A stretch of 64,000 nt of DNA from Dirofilaria immitis (lineage: Eukaryota > Nematoda > Chromadorea > Rhabditida > Onchocercidae). The position numbers and the translations under genes are program-made. The notes beneath the pieces were generated by a model that searched no databases, was not told the DNA's origin, and saw only the letters and a program-made list of their open reading frames with translations. Shown piece by piece: positions 1 to 12,442 of the stretch (positions are counted from its first letter, which is position 1; each line of letters begins with the position of its first letter). The stretch is taken from positions 2,728,001 through 2,792,000 of the forward strand of contig JAKNDB010000103.1 in assembly GCA_024305405.1 (NCBI GenBank), read 5' to 3'.

Positions 1-24
1 TTATGTATATTGTGTATATTTATA

Positions 25-61
<37 letters not shown>

Positions 62-170
62 GTGTGTATGTTTATGTATGTGTATATGTATATTTATATA
101 TATATGTGGTATGTGTGTATGTGTGTGCATGTTTGTCTGTGTGTCTGTATCTGTATCTGTCCATTTTATA
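1..170. repeat. GT/TATG-rich microsatellite
   Basis: Imperfect TGTATG and TG repeats with some TATA and TCTGTA units run from the window edge to about 165. There is no open frame of note. It is a simple sequence repeat and may continue beyond the window. Confidence 0.9.
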
Positions 171-2560
171 GAATGATAAATTGAATAGAAACGAAAAATT
201 GCTTAATAAATTGTTGTGCAAATCAATAAATCGGTTTTCATATCAGCTGTTATCAGTGATATATATAAGTACAATGATAAGTATAAGCCAATAGTGAAAA
301 TAATAACATGTTAAAAATAAGATAATAGTTTGAAAGAAAAAACAAAAGAAAATTTATTGATTAATTTTATCTCGAGAATATAGTTAAAAAGAAAAAAGAA
401 AATGAAAAGAATATTTTTTCATTTCTCGACAAAAATTGGAATTGGAAAAGAGATTAAAAGAAGGAATTCATTAAAATTCATAATTTATTCACATTCATTT
501 GCTCAATTTATATATATATATATATTTGTAGGAAAATGAATTATTCATCAATATCATTAAGTATTTTAAATAAAAATTATAGAATTTATTTAGCTAATTT
601 ATCTGATAAATTCTAATTTAAATATCAAAAATTTTTTTAGGTATAAACTAAATTAAATTATTTTAAAAATTGTCAAAATGTTTGATTTAACTTTTTTCTT
701 TGCTCATTTATTATTGGTATTTTTCATAATTCTTTTCTACCTGAAAATAAAATCAAATAAAGTAGGAAAATGAATGAATATAAAATGAGCAAAATTTAGG
801 CTAAGCTGATTTTGTCTTAATTATTTTATCCAATCTTAAATTGATGAATTGAAAAAAATTTTTAAAATTTCATATTCCTATTCATATAATTTAGGAATAT
901 ATTTTTAATTAAAAATAAAAAAATTATGCAACTTTTTCAAATTTAAATCAACAAATTTGGCTACCTAATGCATTTGAGAAAAAAATTTTGCAAAAGTAAT
1001 TTTAGGGTAAGTTAAAAAGTGTTGGATAAGTTAATAAAGATAAAGCGAAGAAAAAAAAATATTAGGAGAAATTTGAATCAAACGATTAATTTATATCCAT
1101 TTATTGTAATATATATTAAATAGAGTCAGATTAAAAATATAAAATTTGGTTAATGTATGATGACAAATATTTATTTATGTTTGGTTGCTTTGATCATAAC
1201 TTGTCGCATTTAGCAATTTGCATTTTAGTAACTTATGATCAAAGTAGCAAACCATAAATATTTTATTTAGCTATAGCCACATGTTATGTGAGAATAAAAT
1301 TTCAAGAATGCATTGTACAGAGGAATTTTTCTTCGATGATGACTTTCTCATATAAAAGAATGCACAAATTCAGTTGAAATATTTGGCATTTTTATCACAA
1401 AAAGATTATTTCATTTAGAAGTATTAAATAATTTAACAAATATTTTCATTCAAAAATATTAATTTCAATAATTTCGTTTTTTTTCATAATAATAAGAAAA
1501 AGGAAAAAAATGAGAGAGGGAAAAACGAAATTTTTCTTTCTTTAATATTATTCCATTGATATCTGAAAATAGCTAATATCAATTTATGTCAATTTAATTT
1601 CAAATGAAATTAATTATGCAAAATAATTTCCATTTCATAAAATAAAAAAAAATAGACAACTAAAAGTATTTAGAGAAAAATCGCAACAAAATTATTTGAT
1701 ATAAATTATTTATTATTATCATTATAACAGCATAATGATTAATAATAATTATATCAAAATAACGAATATTTCAAATTTTAAGGAAATACGTTCGAATTTG
1801 AAAAAAATTTTCTCCAAAACCCAATAATATTTTTTTCAAATTTACAAAATTTTCAGCAAATAATTAAAAAATAATAATTAATTAACAGCTATATTTTTAA
1901 TTTAATTTTATTATTAGAAAAAGTTTATTTAATTTTCGAATAAATTCCAAAAGAATAAAAAAAGAATTTAATGCTAAAATTAATTTAATTTTAAACTTCA
2001 AAAAAGAATTTAAAATTTGAACTTACAGTCATTCTTTAATTAAATTTAATTTAATTACTTTTTAGAACATTTAATTGCTAATAATCTATTTCAATTTAAA
2101 AGATAATTTCTGGAAAAGGAAAAATTCGATTTGCAAAAATTACGGAAAGAATATTTTCTGTTTACCTGGATTATTCAATAGTTTCGGAATAGTGCATTAT
2201 TAAGAAAGGTCAATCGTAAATAAAAATATAGTATAGCAGGCTTAAGTTGAAAATTTTACCTAAATTTTCTTTAATCCAATGTCGTATATATCTTTCAGAA
2301 AAATCATTTTTCCATTTTCTTTCTGTTTAAATGCTTTCATTTCTATAGTCTAAATCATACAATGCTAATATATAGAAAGGTCACGAAACTTTATGAATGT
2401 GTAATAGTTACGTGACCTTCCAACAATATGAAGTGTATCATTGATTATTTACTTTTCTCATATTATAGATTGTTTAGAAGATTTAAAAGAATTTTTCGAT
2501 AATTTAAAAAGACTGATAGAATTATAATAAACTTTCAAATATCATTAAATTAAGTTGAAA
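171..2560. other. AT-rich non-coding stretch
   Basis: No supported exon on either strand. The stretch is A/T homopolymers and degenerate ATTAA-type sequence. Two structures stand out: the hairpin at 1174-1258 (listed separately) and a smaller inverted repeat at 2379-2421, whose arms GGTCACG and CGTGACC flank a loop of about 25 bases. Confidence 0.6.
1174..1258. other. Long imperfect hairpin, pre-miRNA-like
   Basis: The left arm 1174-1200 and the right arm 1232-1258 are reverse complements over 27 positions with only five differences. Two of these would be G-U pairs in a plus-strand RNA. The 12-base core CTTTGATCATAA is perfect, and the loop is 31 bases. Size and stem quality resemble a microRNA precursor or a small MITE remnant. 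No TIR or target-site duplication was found, and I do not recognise a known miRNA seed. Folding energy and small-RNA data would decide. Confidence 0.45.
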
Positions 2561-2599
2561 CTATAATTGATTAAAATTGGATTAATCATTCCATTACTA

Positions 2600-2607
2600 C
2601 TATTATC

Positions 2608-2666
<59 letters not shown>

Positions 2667-2860
2667 TATTATTATCATCATCATTATTATTGATATTATT
2701 ATTATTATCATTATTATTAACATTATCATTAGTAGTACTACTGTTATTAGTATTTTTATTATCGCCACTACTATTATCATTACCATCATTATTTATACTG
2801 TCATTACCATCATTATTATCATTATTACTATTATTATTACTACTAATCATTATTATCAGG
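2600..2860. repeat. TTA/ATT trinucleotide repeat tract
   Basis: A pure ATT run (about 2607-2660) is followed by interrupted ATT, ATC and ACT triplets to about 2850. The frames read poly-Ile/Leu on plus and poly-Asn/Asp on minus. These are by-products of the triplet repeat and not a gene. Confidence 0.95.
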
Positions 2861-5298
2861 CCTCAATTTCTGCTTAAAAACTATTTCAATCAAAGTGTAT
2901 TACTAAAAATTGTAGAAAAAAAAAGTTATGTATATTACAAACGACAACATATTCATCTTCCTATGAAATATAATGTCTCATTCAAAAACTCTTGCAATTT
3001 ACGACAGGAACAAATATAAATCATTTAAAAAAGAAAAAAAACTTTTTAACCACTCCTTTTAAGTATTTAATTTTTGATTATTACAAGAGGAAAAAAGAAA
3101 TAAAAGTGAAAAGAAATATAAAACTATTAATGATAATAATTATCAATTTTGTAATCATATCATATCAAAATATATAAATAAATTATAAATGCTATCATAA
3201 ATTTCGGTAAAAGAAAATTTATCAATAAGTCAAAAAAAAAAGAATAAAAATTCGCATCGTCAGCTTATAATTTATATTTCATCATTTGATGTTTTATTCT
3301 TGTTTAAGCAACGAGAATCACTGTACTTTTGAAATTAAACCTGATCATATCACTCAATTTTCAATTGTAAAACGAGACAAGAATAAAAATTTGAACAGAA
3401 AAAAAATCGAAAAGTAAAAATATTCCTATACCTAAATTTCAATTTAAAATAAATTTTGTTTTTCGTTTGAAAATTAAAAACGAACGGAAAAGGAAAATGG
3501 GAGAAAAAAAAGGAGCAATTTTGTGACGAATGAAATAGTTATTCATTTTGATGGGTAAGGTGTAAATGAAGTAGAAAGAAATGGGCGAAATAAATTATCC
3601 AAAATAGATTATCCATTACACGAAGAAAGAAAGTAGTTAATTAATATCACTTTATCAGATTGTATCGATTTATCAATCTTTTATCATTGCATTACCATTA
3701 CTATTTCTCGGTATGAATTCAATGAAAACGTTTATCAAAATAGGTAAGATATAAAGTTTAAGAGATTTTGAATAATCCGAGAAAATTTTAATTAAATTTT
3801 AAATATAATTTTTAAATAATATATATTTGTTGCACGCTTATTTTCAAATAAATAAAATAGATACCATATTTATACGCAAATTTAGTCTGTTTTATCAACG
3901 AAAAAGAAAATGTCAAAATTTTTAAATTCATATTTAAAATGATTATTTGAAAATAATTACGGGAATTACAAAAAATAAATTTCTAAATGATAAATTTAAA
4001 AAGCACACAACACATATATATATATAATTATTAAATTTTATCATTGAAAAAAATTATCGATAAATCTGAATTGATAAATCGAAATTAATTAATTGCATTA
4101 TTATTCCGATAACAAGTCGTCCTATACTACTATATGCAGGACTTTGTTTTTCAATAATTAATTAATTAATCAATTAATTACTGAAAAGATCGTAGAATTA
4201 ATGGTAAACAATTTTTGCGATGAAATTAATTTTTAATAAAATAATCAAATTTTATTAGAAATATACAAAAATAAAATTATGCGATTTTTTTCTTTTTTCT
4301 TTTTTATTTTAAAACGAACAAAATAGCAATTGAATGAAATATGATTTTTAAAAAAAAAAAAAATTTTACGTTAAAAATCATTTTTTAAAAAAAAAAGTTG
4401 TAAAAGAAAAAATGTCTAGACAAATAGGATGAATATTTCGAGAAAAAAAAAAGAAAAAGAAAAGATATTCCCGAGTTTTTTTTCCTTCTTCTTTATTTGT
4501 TTTTTTTTTTTATGATAAATATAAATTAGAATAAATTGTTAGAGATGAGAATCTATAGAAATAATTACCAATGATATCTTTTATTTTTTTATAATGTGAG
4601 CTATAGAATTGTTAAAATAAAAAGACAAAAAAAAAAGAGTGTTTTATTTATTGAAAACAATATAAATAAACAAATGAAATATTTCAATGTTACTATTTAT
4701 GCTAATAATATATGTCGAGATTGCTTATCATTGACCATAAATAAAAATTTTAATTATATTTTAATTTCAACCAGCAGAGAATTTCTAATAGAAATTACAT
4801 CATATCATTAAATAATGATATGATATAATTTTTGCTAGCATTTTCTATCAGTATCATTTAAATTTTGCAGTTATTCCGATATATCAATTATATCTATAAT
4901 TTATTTGGCTTAAATTTTGCAAATGAGAAAATTCATCAAATAATTTCATTAAATAGCCAAGATGTTTTGGGATGGAATTGTTTGAAAAAAATTTTTAATT
5001 TTATATTAATAATCAAATTTAATTAATCAATTATTCAATGTTTTAATTTTTGAATTGCAACAAAATAGATGAAAATAAGCTTAACACTTTTATTGTAACA
5101 TATTTTAAATCAAATTTAACATTTATAAATAACAAACATACGAATTGTTTTTCAATATATTTTGAATCTTAAAATTTATAAATGATTATTCTAAGGTTTA
5201 CATAATGCAAAAGATATATATATATATAACTGCTATGAAATATATAAATTTATCAAGATCACTTCTGATAGTATTTTCGAAAATTAAACATTTTTCAG
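2861..5298. other. AT-rich non-coding stretch
   Basis: I see only homopolymer runs, a short TA run near 4014-4027 and 5217-5230, and an AATTAATTAATT-rich patch at 4080-4190. No exon with plausible splice sites and coding-like composition was found on either strand. Confidence 0.55.
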
Positions 5299-5975
5299 GC
5301 AGGCAGCTAATAACAGCCAGAACAATTGTGTTACAACACATTTTAAACAATTAGCAATCATTAAAGATAAATTGAGAATGAGTAAAATATTTTGACATAA
5401 TTGATAATGAACAAGGGGATATAATTATAGTAATCGAATATAGGATTGATTTTATTTTATAATTTTCGATGAAAAATAACATTTAAACGAAGATGTCCAA
5501 GCAGACAACAATTGATAATACTACGATGATTCATTTTTTATCAATAGCTTATATTATTCAGAATAATTTGCTAGGCGATCTAGATACAATCATCGATATT
5601 ACAGATAAGATTTTTCGATGATATTGATGACTAACTTGTTGAATTTTTTATCACAACCCAAATCGATTTCAAATTCATCTTATAACAATGAAATATCGGA
5701 TGGTACTCGGCTTAAGATATTTTAAAATATAAAAATAAAAATTTGCTTCGAACAATCAATTAGTACTGTTTAGATTGAAAGAGAGATCTAAAAAGGCTTA
5801 AAACGGTCAGAGAATAATGAATTTTGTGTGTATTATAAATTGAAATGAAAAAATTATAAAAAATTAGATTCAGCTCAAGATATTTTTGGAATTAGGCCTA
5901 TTCCATGAAGCAGATAAAAATGGAGTGTAATCGTACGAAAAGGCGGAAATAAATGATCAATTCGTCTTTGGCTAA
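5299..5975 (+). pseudogene. Possible decayed gene fragment with EF-hand-like loop
   Basis: Several short, coding-looking segments follow one another on the plus strand in different frames: 5300-5392 (after a TTTTTCAG at 5291-5298), 5394-5456, a segment around 5490-5625 and 5630-5750. The clearest is 5868-5975, which reads LGLFHEADKNGV, a TAA at 5928-5930, then SYEKAEINDQ. This fits a calcium-binding EF-hand loop (x-A-D-K-N-G-x-stop-S-Y-E) in which the usual hydrophobic position 8 has become the stop and position 1 is Glu instead of Asp. The pieces cannot be joined without several indels, so I read it as a relic. Chance open segments in AT-rich DNA, or a real gene with small exons and draft errors, remain possible. 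The family is not identified. Confidence 0.35.
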
Positions 5976-6650
5976 TAATGATTTAAAATGTGAGAATCAT
6001 AGCTTGTAAAACATCAAACATATTTTTTTATAATGCATAAAAATACATAAAATACAAAATTCATAAATAATTTTAAGAAAAAAAAACAAAAAAAATTCAT
6101 ATTAACAAATATACCACGTATTATTCGATTTAAATACATGCCATGAAAAAATACTATTGAAAAATAAAAAATTATATATTTTGAAATATTAACGAAAAAG
6201 ATACAATTTAAAAAACCCGTTATTAATTAATAAATTACATGAAATGATTTCATAACTAGTATTATGAACTACCTGCTGATAGATTATTGAGAACATCACT
6301 GGGCTAAATAACAAATAGCTTTGATAAGAGTAAGAGATAGGAATAAAATTGGAAAATTCAAAGAACTGAAAATGATGATAATTGATAACCAGTAACAAAA
6401 ATTCTAATTTCCAACACTTTCAATGTTAAATTCTAAAAAATAACAATACATTTAAATAGAAAAGACCATCTACGCTTATCATTCGATTTCAAAACTAATA
6501 AATTTTATATTTCGTTTTGAAAAAAAAATTTGGTTTTATAACAAATATTTTTTTAATTCATCAAAATAGAACACTAAATTATATTGCATCTTAACAACAT
6601 GATAACATGCATTACTTTCAAATGAATTATTAATATTTGTAAATTACAAC
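5976..6650. other. Spacer downstream of ATG14
   Basis: AT-rich sequence between the tentative relic and the ATG14 stop. It should include the ATG14 3' UTR on the minus strand. I found no minus-strand AATAAA within 200 bases of the stop. Nothing else is recognisable. Confidence 0.5.
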
Positions 6651-9600
6651 TTATTTCAGACTGAAATTTCTAAAAATTCCAAGAACACGAGGAAGAAACT
6701 CTGGTGAATTTTGGCGGCTTGCATCTCCAAGAATACATTGGAAATCATGCTCGGACATACGATTTGATGGCGATGTAAAAGCCGAAAAATCACGAAGCAT
6801 TTCCTCTAAATCACTTAGTGATGGAATTGGTCTCAGAGATGTTGAAACATCATACGTTTCATCATAATAATTATCTCTATATCGTACAATATACCATCCA
6901 TCTTCTTCCTAAAACATCTATAATTAATCATCTAATAAAAAAGACGCGTATGCAACAGTTGCTGTCAATATGAAATATTATTAATTTAATTGAAATTCAT
7001 CCTTCAAATATTGCAACAGCATATAATACACAATAAGAATTAAAAAATTTTTCCGTCATATAAATAATTATCGTAAAATGAAAGATTTAAGAACTGAAAG
7101 GAAGAAAATAAGTGCAAAATCATAACCGTTCTTTCACGCTCTGCCCAACAAATTTGTCTAAGATCTTCTTCCAAAACGACTGCCACTTCATTGGTTAATG
7201 TATGATGTCCAGGCTGGAAATCAACCAAATTATTGAAGAACATTAGAAATATTTGATAAGCACTATGAAAGAAAAACTTGACTTTAATAAAATTTAACAT
7301 ACTTCCAGAATAAATTCTCAAAAAGCATGATTATAATATTCCGCCTCAATTTGAGATACTATTACAGAAATCACTTTTCTCGCGGATAAAAGGAATAGTT
7401 TGTTTTAGAGGGAGCTATCAAAATCATACTTGCATAATCATTCAACATGTATCATTGTATTAGCCTTCTTATAAAATGTTAAATTCGTTAACTGAGTAAT
7501 ACGGTGGCAAATAATAAATATGAAAAAACTACTGGAAAAAAGAAACCTTCAGAACAGAACTGGAATCATCCACAATATTCCTGAGAAGCAGAAGATTACC
7601 AAATGGATTAAGTGGTTCAATTAATTTTGATTCAATCCCTAGACTCAAACACAGCACTACAATTGCATGATTCAATTTGAAAATGTCTGTATCAAATAAA
7701 CCTTTTGTCCATTTTCTGCATGACGAGAATTCTTGAAATGATATCTAGAATAGAATTTTAAAATTACTGGAATATATTTTCAAAAAATTCCTACCTTGCT
7801 ATTGGTTATTTGCAAATAAAAAATAAAGACAAAATTATAAAAAGAAACTTAAAGTGCGAGAATGAAATATCTGATTTGAAAGAATTCCGTGACATCAGAT
7901 AATGTGTTCATTTCTATTTTTAAATTGAAATAACTTAAATTTCAGAAAATAAAAAAATTTAAAAATTAAAAAGACTGAGAAGAATGAAACCTGCTCGGGT
8001 ATGCATACATCGAAATTAACGGTAAGCAAATTAACAAGCTGGATGGTGTAAACGAATGCAGCGAACATATTATGCACCGGTCGAGCAACAGGTACAGTTG
8101 GAATGCCTATATTTAGCCATCCTTTTAGAATTTTGTATTGGGCTCGATCGGGCGTATCACAGCCACAAATCTAGAATGCTTCAATATTACTTTTTTAAAT
8201 TAAACGAAAAAGAAAGAAAATGAATTTCGAATTCTGAAACTTTGTGAACTTCTTTAATTGCTCAAATTTAGCAAGCTTTAAATAATATTTAAAGACACTA
8301 AAATATATAAAATCAGTCGTTAGATAAATGATGAAACAAAACGAATAAATAGTAAAAGAAGAAACAGAAACAAGAAACATTGTACGCATCAAATTTACCG
8401 TATAACAAGGCTCTGATGAAGTTCCACATTCTATTGGAGTTAGCATTTTATTTGGCGACGAACTAAACTCTTCTTGGCTGAAAAAAAAAAGAAAAATCTT
8501 CTATATATTTGCTTGCAAATGTATAAAAAATAAATTTTAAACAGAAACTTTTATAATTAAACAAAAGACGGAACCAAGTTCATTTACCATGCTTCCTCAA
8601 TCATTTCTCGGCAACGTTTTTCCGCATCATCTACTATTGGTTCTGGTCTTGAGACTCGTCGTATAGGAAAAATTTTTAAAAACCACTGAGCATTGAATTT
8701 AATAATTCTTTGCAACTAAAATTGATTTTTATTAACATTTTCATATATTTTCTCATTAAATTTATCTTCTTTCTTATTGACAAACAATTTAATTCAATTT
8801 GAATCTAAGAAATACATTGTTAAATGAAAATTTATACATTTTATAAAGATGAATTGATATATTTCAATCAAATATTGTAATGTCAAACAGAAATGATGAC
8901 TTAAAGATAATTTATTTTCGAACTTTACATTGTTTAAAAATTTCTATAGAAGTATAATTTTTGAAATAAATTTTCGATAAAAGCAATTACCTTATCCTTA
9001 TACGCGTCAACCAATATTTTTAGTGAACTTGGTGGTCCACAAAGAACTTTTTGATGTCCACAGCATCGTTCCTATAAATTTGCTTTACTTCATAAAAGCA
9101 ATATTTTGAAACACTTTTTATGCACAAAATCTGAGCAAAAAAGAAAAAACTAGTCAAAAACAAATAACAAATTTGTCGCTTTAATAAATGATGAAAGAAA
9201 TGAAATGTTAGATGATAGATATGAAAAGTAAAAAGGACCTTAAGCTCTTCGACTGTCTTGTGATATCGTTCCTTTCTGTTACATATAACTTTGAGAGCAG
9301 CTTTTTCTTTTTATAGATTTTTTCCTTTCAAGAATATCATGCTTCAAACATTCAATGGATTCATGCATTGAATATATTGCTTCTGTTAAAGAAATCTGGA
9401 AAATCACGAAAAATTAGAAAGTTTTGAAAATAATATGAATGTAATTTTTAAAGAAGTAATATTTTAGCTACTGTTTAAATATTATTCATTGTTCGTAAAG
9501 AACTTTTCAAAATAAAAACGAAAAAGAAAATTATTACAAAGTATTTTATTGAAAACTAACATCCGATGCTAAAATTTTGTCGATTTCACCAGCTAAACCA

Positions 9601-10747
9601 TTCTTCACACGTTCTTTCTTTTTTGCGAAGTATGCTTTTCAACAAATCTGACTGAAAATGAAAAACTTTCATAAAGTTGATTAGAAAACGATTCTTCTTT
9701 TTTTTCTTTTGCAGAATAAATATTTCATTATAAATGTTATCCATTCAACAAAATTTTTATAAATAATTGAAAATGGGATAAGAGAAATTTCCGATGAAGC
9801 AAATGATTGCGATTACCTTTTTCTGGAATTTAACTTCATCAAATTTTCTCTTCCCATTACTGACACAAGAAAAAAGAAAAACAAACTTTTACGATTGACA
9901 CAAGTAGCACATAAACAATGCTTTTTACTGCCACATATTGTACATGCATATTTCTCACTTGACGAATCTGAATCTTCACTGTAAACAAAATAAATCAATC
10001 AAGAATAATTTACAAGTATAATTGCAAAAAAAAGTTAAAATTGAAATAGGTTGTAGACTTACAATCAGAATAATATAAAAGTTTTAAGACGTAATAAACA
10101 TAATAAAATCTAAGTGAAAATTATCTCTTATTCTAACAATTAATTTAGTAAAAGTTTTAAAAGGTTAAAAAAAAAGTTAAAATTGAAACCAACCAACCTA
10201 TCAGTATCTTCTTTTAGAATGTATCGTTTTGCATAAATACGCGCATATATACTCAATGATTTTGATTTATCTTTTGTGTAGTAGTAATTAAACCATTGCA
10301 ATTTACCAATTCTTTAATATCATCAAAACGTCTTATTCTCTTTTGTATATCTGTAAAAAATAAAATGTTTCATTTTCATAACATACTTCTTTTAATCTAT
10401 CATATTTTATTTAATTTTAGTTGTTTATTTATTTTTCTCTTTTATTTACTTAATTAATTGGAATGAAAACGATTTTATGTTATTGTAAAGAAATAGTTAC
10501 AAAATATAAGCGAAAGAAAAAAGAGCTTAAAAAGATTAAATAATATTTTTATTAATACAAATAATAAATATAACATTTTGAAAATGAAGCAAACATCAAA
10601 TTATAATGCTTTTTTTTTTTATATTTTAAAATTTTATTTATCTTTTGAAATACCTGGATTAGGTGCTGACATACGTTTTACGGGATAATTCTGTGGAAGA
10701 ATGGTTACTGGATTCATCGTCCATTGTGTTTTTGTATCGGATAACAT
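6651..10747 (-). CDS. ATG14: ATG14 / EPG-8, autophagy-specific subunit of class III PI3-kinase complex I
   Basis: In the family, Atg14 recruits VPS34-VPS15-Beclin 1 to the ER to start autophagosome formation. I derive 12 minus-strand exons from splice sites and frame: 10654-10747, 10198-10350, 9817-9978, 9561-9647, 9239-9395, 8991-9071, 8588-8715, 8399-8477, 7991-8170, 7547-7744, 7127-7213, 6651-6908, for about 554 residues (human 492). ATG at 10747 is directly preceded by an in-frame TAA. Exon 3 holds the Atg14 cysteine motif CTICGSKKHCLCATCV. Exon 7 has the IFPI segment, exons 9-10 the conserved core (AAFVYTIQLVNLL; EPLNPFGNLLLL). The C-terminus (FLPRVLGIFRNFSLK) is amphipathic, as in a BATS-type membrane sensor. 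Frame breaks occur at 10313-10315, 9619-9624 and 9302-9312, each fixed by one base. They are probably assembly errors; a pseudogene is the alternative. UVRAG is excluded by the cysteine motif. Confidence 0.85.
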
Positions 10748-10984
10748 TTAGGAAATACAAAGATGGTCAATTATATTACAATAAAATTCTCGATATTCAA
10801 TAAAATCAAAATTATTCCTAATCCTGAAAATATATTCGAGAAAAGAAAAAAAAGGGAATCAACGAAAGAAAACTAGTTGGAGAGAAGTGAAAATATAATC
10901 TATATTTTATCAATTACATATATATATCTAACAAATATCAATTTGTTCAAAGTCAATCATATCACTATGTAAATGCAAATGATA

Positions 10985-11633
10985 TTTTGATATTTCTGAA
11001 GTGATAAAAGAGATTAGGAAAATTAATGATAGAACAATGCAATCAGAAAGACAGAGAGAGAGAGAGAGAGGCCATTTCACGTCATGCATAATAATGAGAT
11101 GAAAAACGATTAAAAAGATTAATGATGGAATAGTGCAATAAGAAAGAAAGAGAGATAAATTTCAAACTTTATACGAACAGTATAATTTAATGTTTCCAGA
11201 GAGATAAAAAAGGACTGAAAAGACTGATGACAGAACAGTGCAATAAGGAAGAATAACGAGAGAGAAGAAGAAGAAAGAGAGATACAATTGTACTTTAAAG
11301 AGGTAGAAACGGTTGAAAGGATTAATGATAGAACAGTGCAATAAAGAAGAATAGAGAGAGAGAAGAGAGATGTACTAAGTCAATTGAATTGATATGTGAT
11401 ACAACAGATATGATTCGGTATATTTTGAAAGGATAAAAAGACTGAAAGGATCAATGATAGAACGGTGTGATAAGGAAGAATAAACAAAGCGAGAGAGAAG
11501 GAGAGAGAGAGATGTATTAAGCGAATTAAATTGATATATGATACAACTGATATGGTTTGGTATATTTTGGAGGGGTAGGAAAGATTGGAGAGATTGATGA
11601 TGGAGAATTATGATAAGAAAGAGCAAAATGAGA

Positions 11634-11669
<36 letters not shown>

Positions 11670-11690
11670 GAAGAAAGAAAGGAGTATAAA
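10985..11690. repeat. GA-rich minisatellite family A, about 6 copies
   Basis: Each copy has a core like GATTAATGATAGAACAGTGC, then AATAAGGAAGAA and a GA run. Copies begin near 11015, 11105, 11215, 11312, 11445 and 11590, so the period varies from about 90 to 145. The last two copies also share a segment running from GATGTATTAAGC to GGTATATTTTGG. The last copy ends in a pure GA run at about 11636-11666. Confidence 0.85.
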
Positions 11691-11859
11691 TTAACTCCAA
11701 TATTTACTGTAACTGGAAATGTAAGAATTAAAAAGTCAATTCAAAACATCGTCTTTGTTGGCAAGTTGCCCAATAGGAGTATTTTAAATTGTTATTGATC
11801 AATGATTATTCAGTATGCTTGGAGGAAGGTATTCAGTAGTATTATATTGTTTTTTTTTT

Positions 11860-11902
11860 CTATCTTATAGTTACTCGTTCTCGATGATCTCATTGTAATG
11901 AC

Positions 11903-11934
<32 letters not shown>

Positions 11935-12400
11935 AGAGAGTGAGGGAGAAAGTGAGAGAGATTATGCTAGTGATAGGAATGGTAATTATAGAAATAGTGA
12001 TAATTATGAAAATTTAGTTCTGCTATCTTATGCAAGAGAAGACAGTAACATTGTGTTATTTTTTTATCACTTCTTGTTCCTCAGTGATATCACCATGGGA
12101 GGAGAAGAAAGAAAGAGAGAGAGAGAGAGATTGTACTAGAGATGATAGTGATGAAAATATTGATAATTAATTATGAAGATATTTAATATGTAATTGCCTT
12201 TTAGATATGATTATCTCATTAGGAAGAAATAATGAAATTGTATTATTTTTTTATTGTTACCTGTTTCTGATAATATCACTGTAATGATAAAAAGGAAGAG
12301 AGAGAGAGAGAGAGATTATGCTAGAGATGACAGTAAGAGAAATACTGATAAATGTTTATGAAGATATATCACATATCATTCTCTTTCAGATCTGATATCT
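11860..12400. repeat. GA-rich minisatellite family B, about 3 copies
   Basis: Three diverged copies of about 190 bases. Each contains a T-run with TTATTGTTAC-like sequence, GATATCACTGTAATGA, a GA run, then GATTATGCTAGAGATGA and TGATAATTATGAAGATAT. It differs from family A, although both are built around GA runs. Confidence 0.8.
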
Positions 12401-12442
12401 CATGCATGAAAAGGTAGCTGATGTAATTAGCAACGTAATAAA

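Larger units (their letters stand above)
10748..12442. promoter_or_regulatory. Divergent intergenic region between ATG14 and AAGAB
   Basis: The start codons of ATG14 (minus) and AAGAB (plus) are 1.7 kb apart, so this interval must hold both promoters. It is dominated by two GA-rich minisatellite families (10985-11690 and 11860-12400). I saw no certain TATA box or trans-splice acceptor. Its use as a shared bidirectional promoter is an inference from layout only. Confidence 0.5.

Noticed and set aside
2567..3019. 150-codon open frame on the plus strand, poly-Ile/Leu
   Set aside because: It is the reading of a TTA/ATT microsatellite with an unrelated tail; no homology and no splice context.
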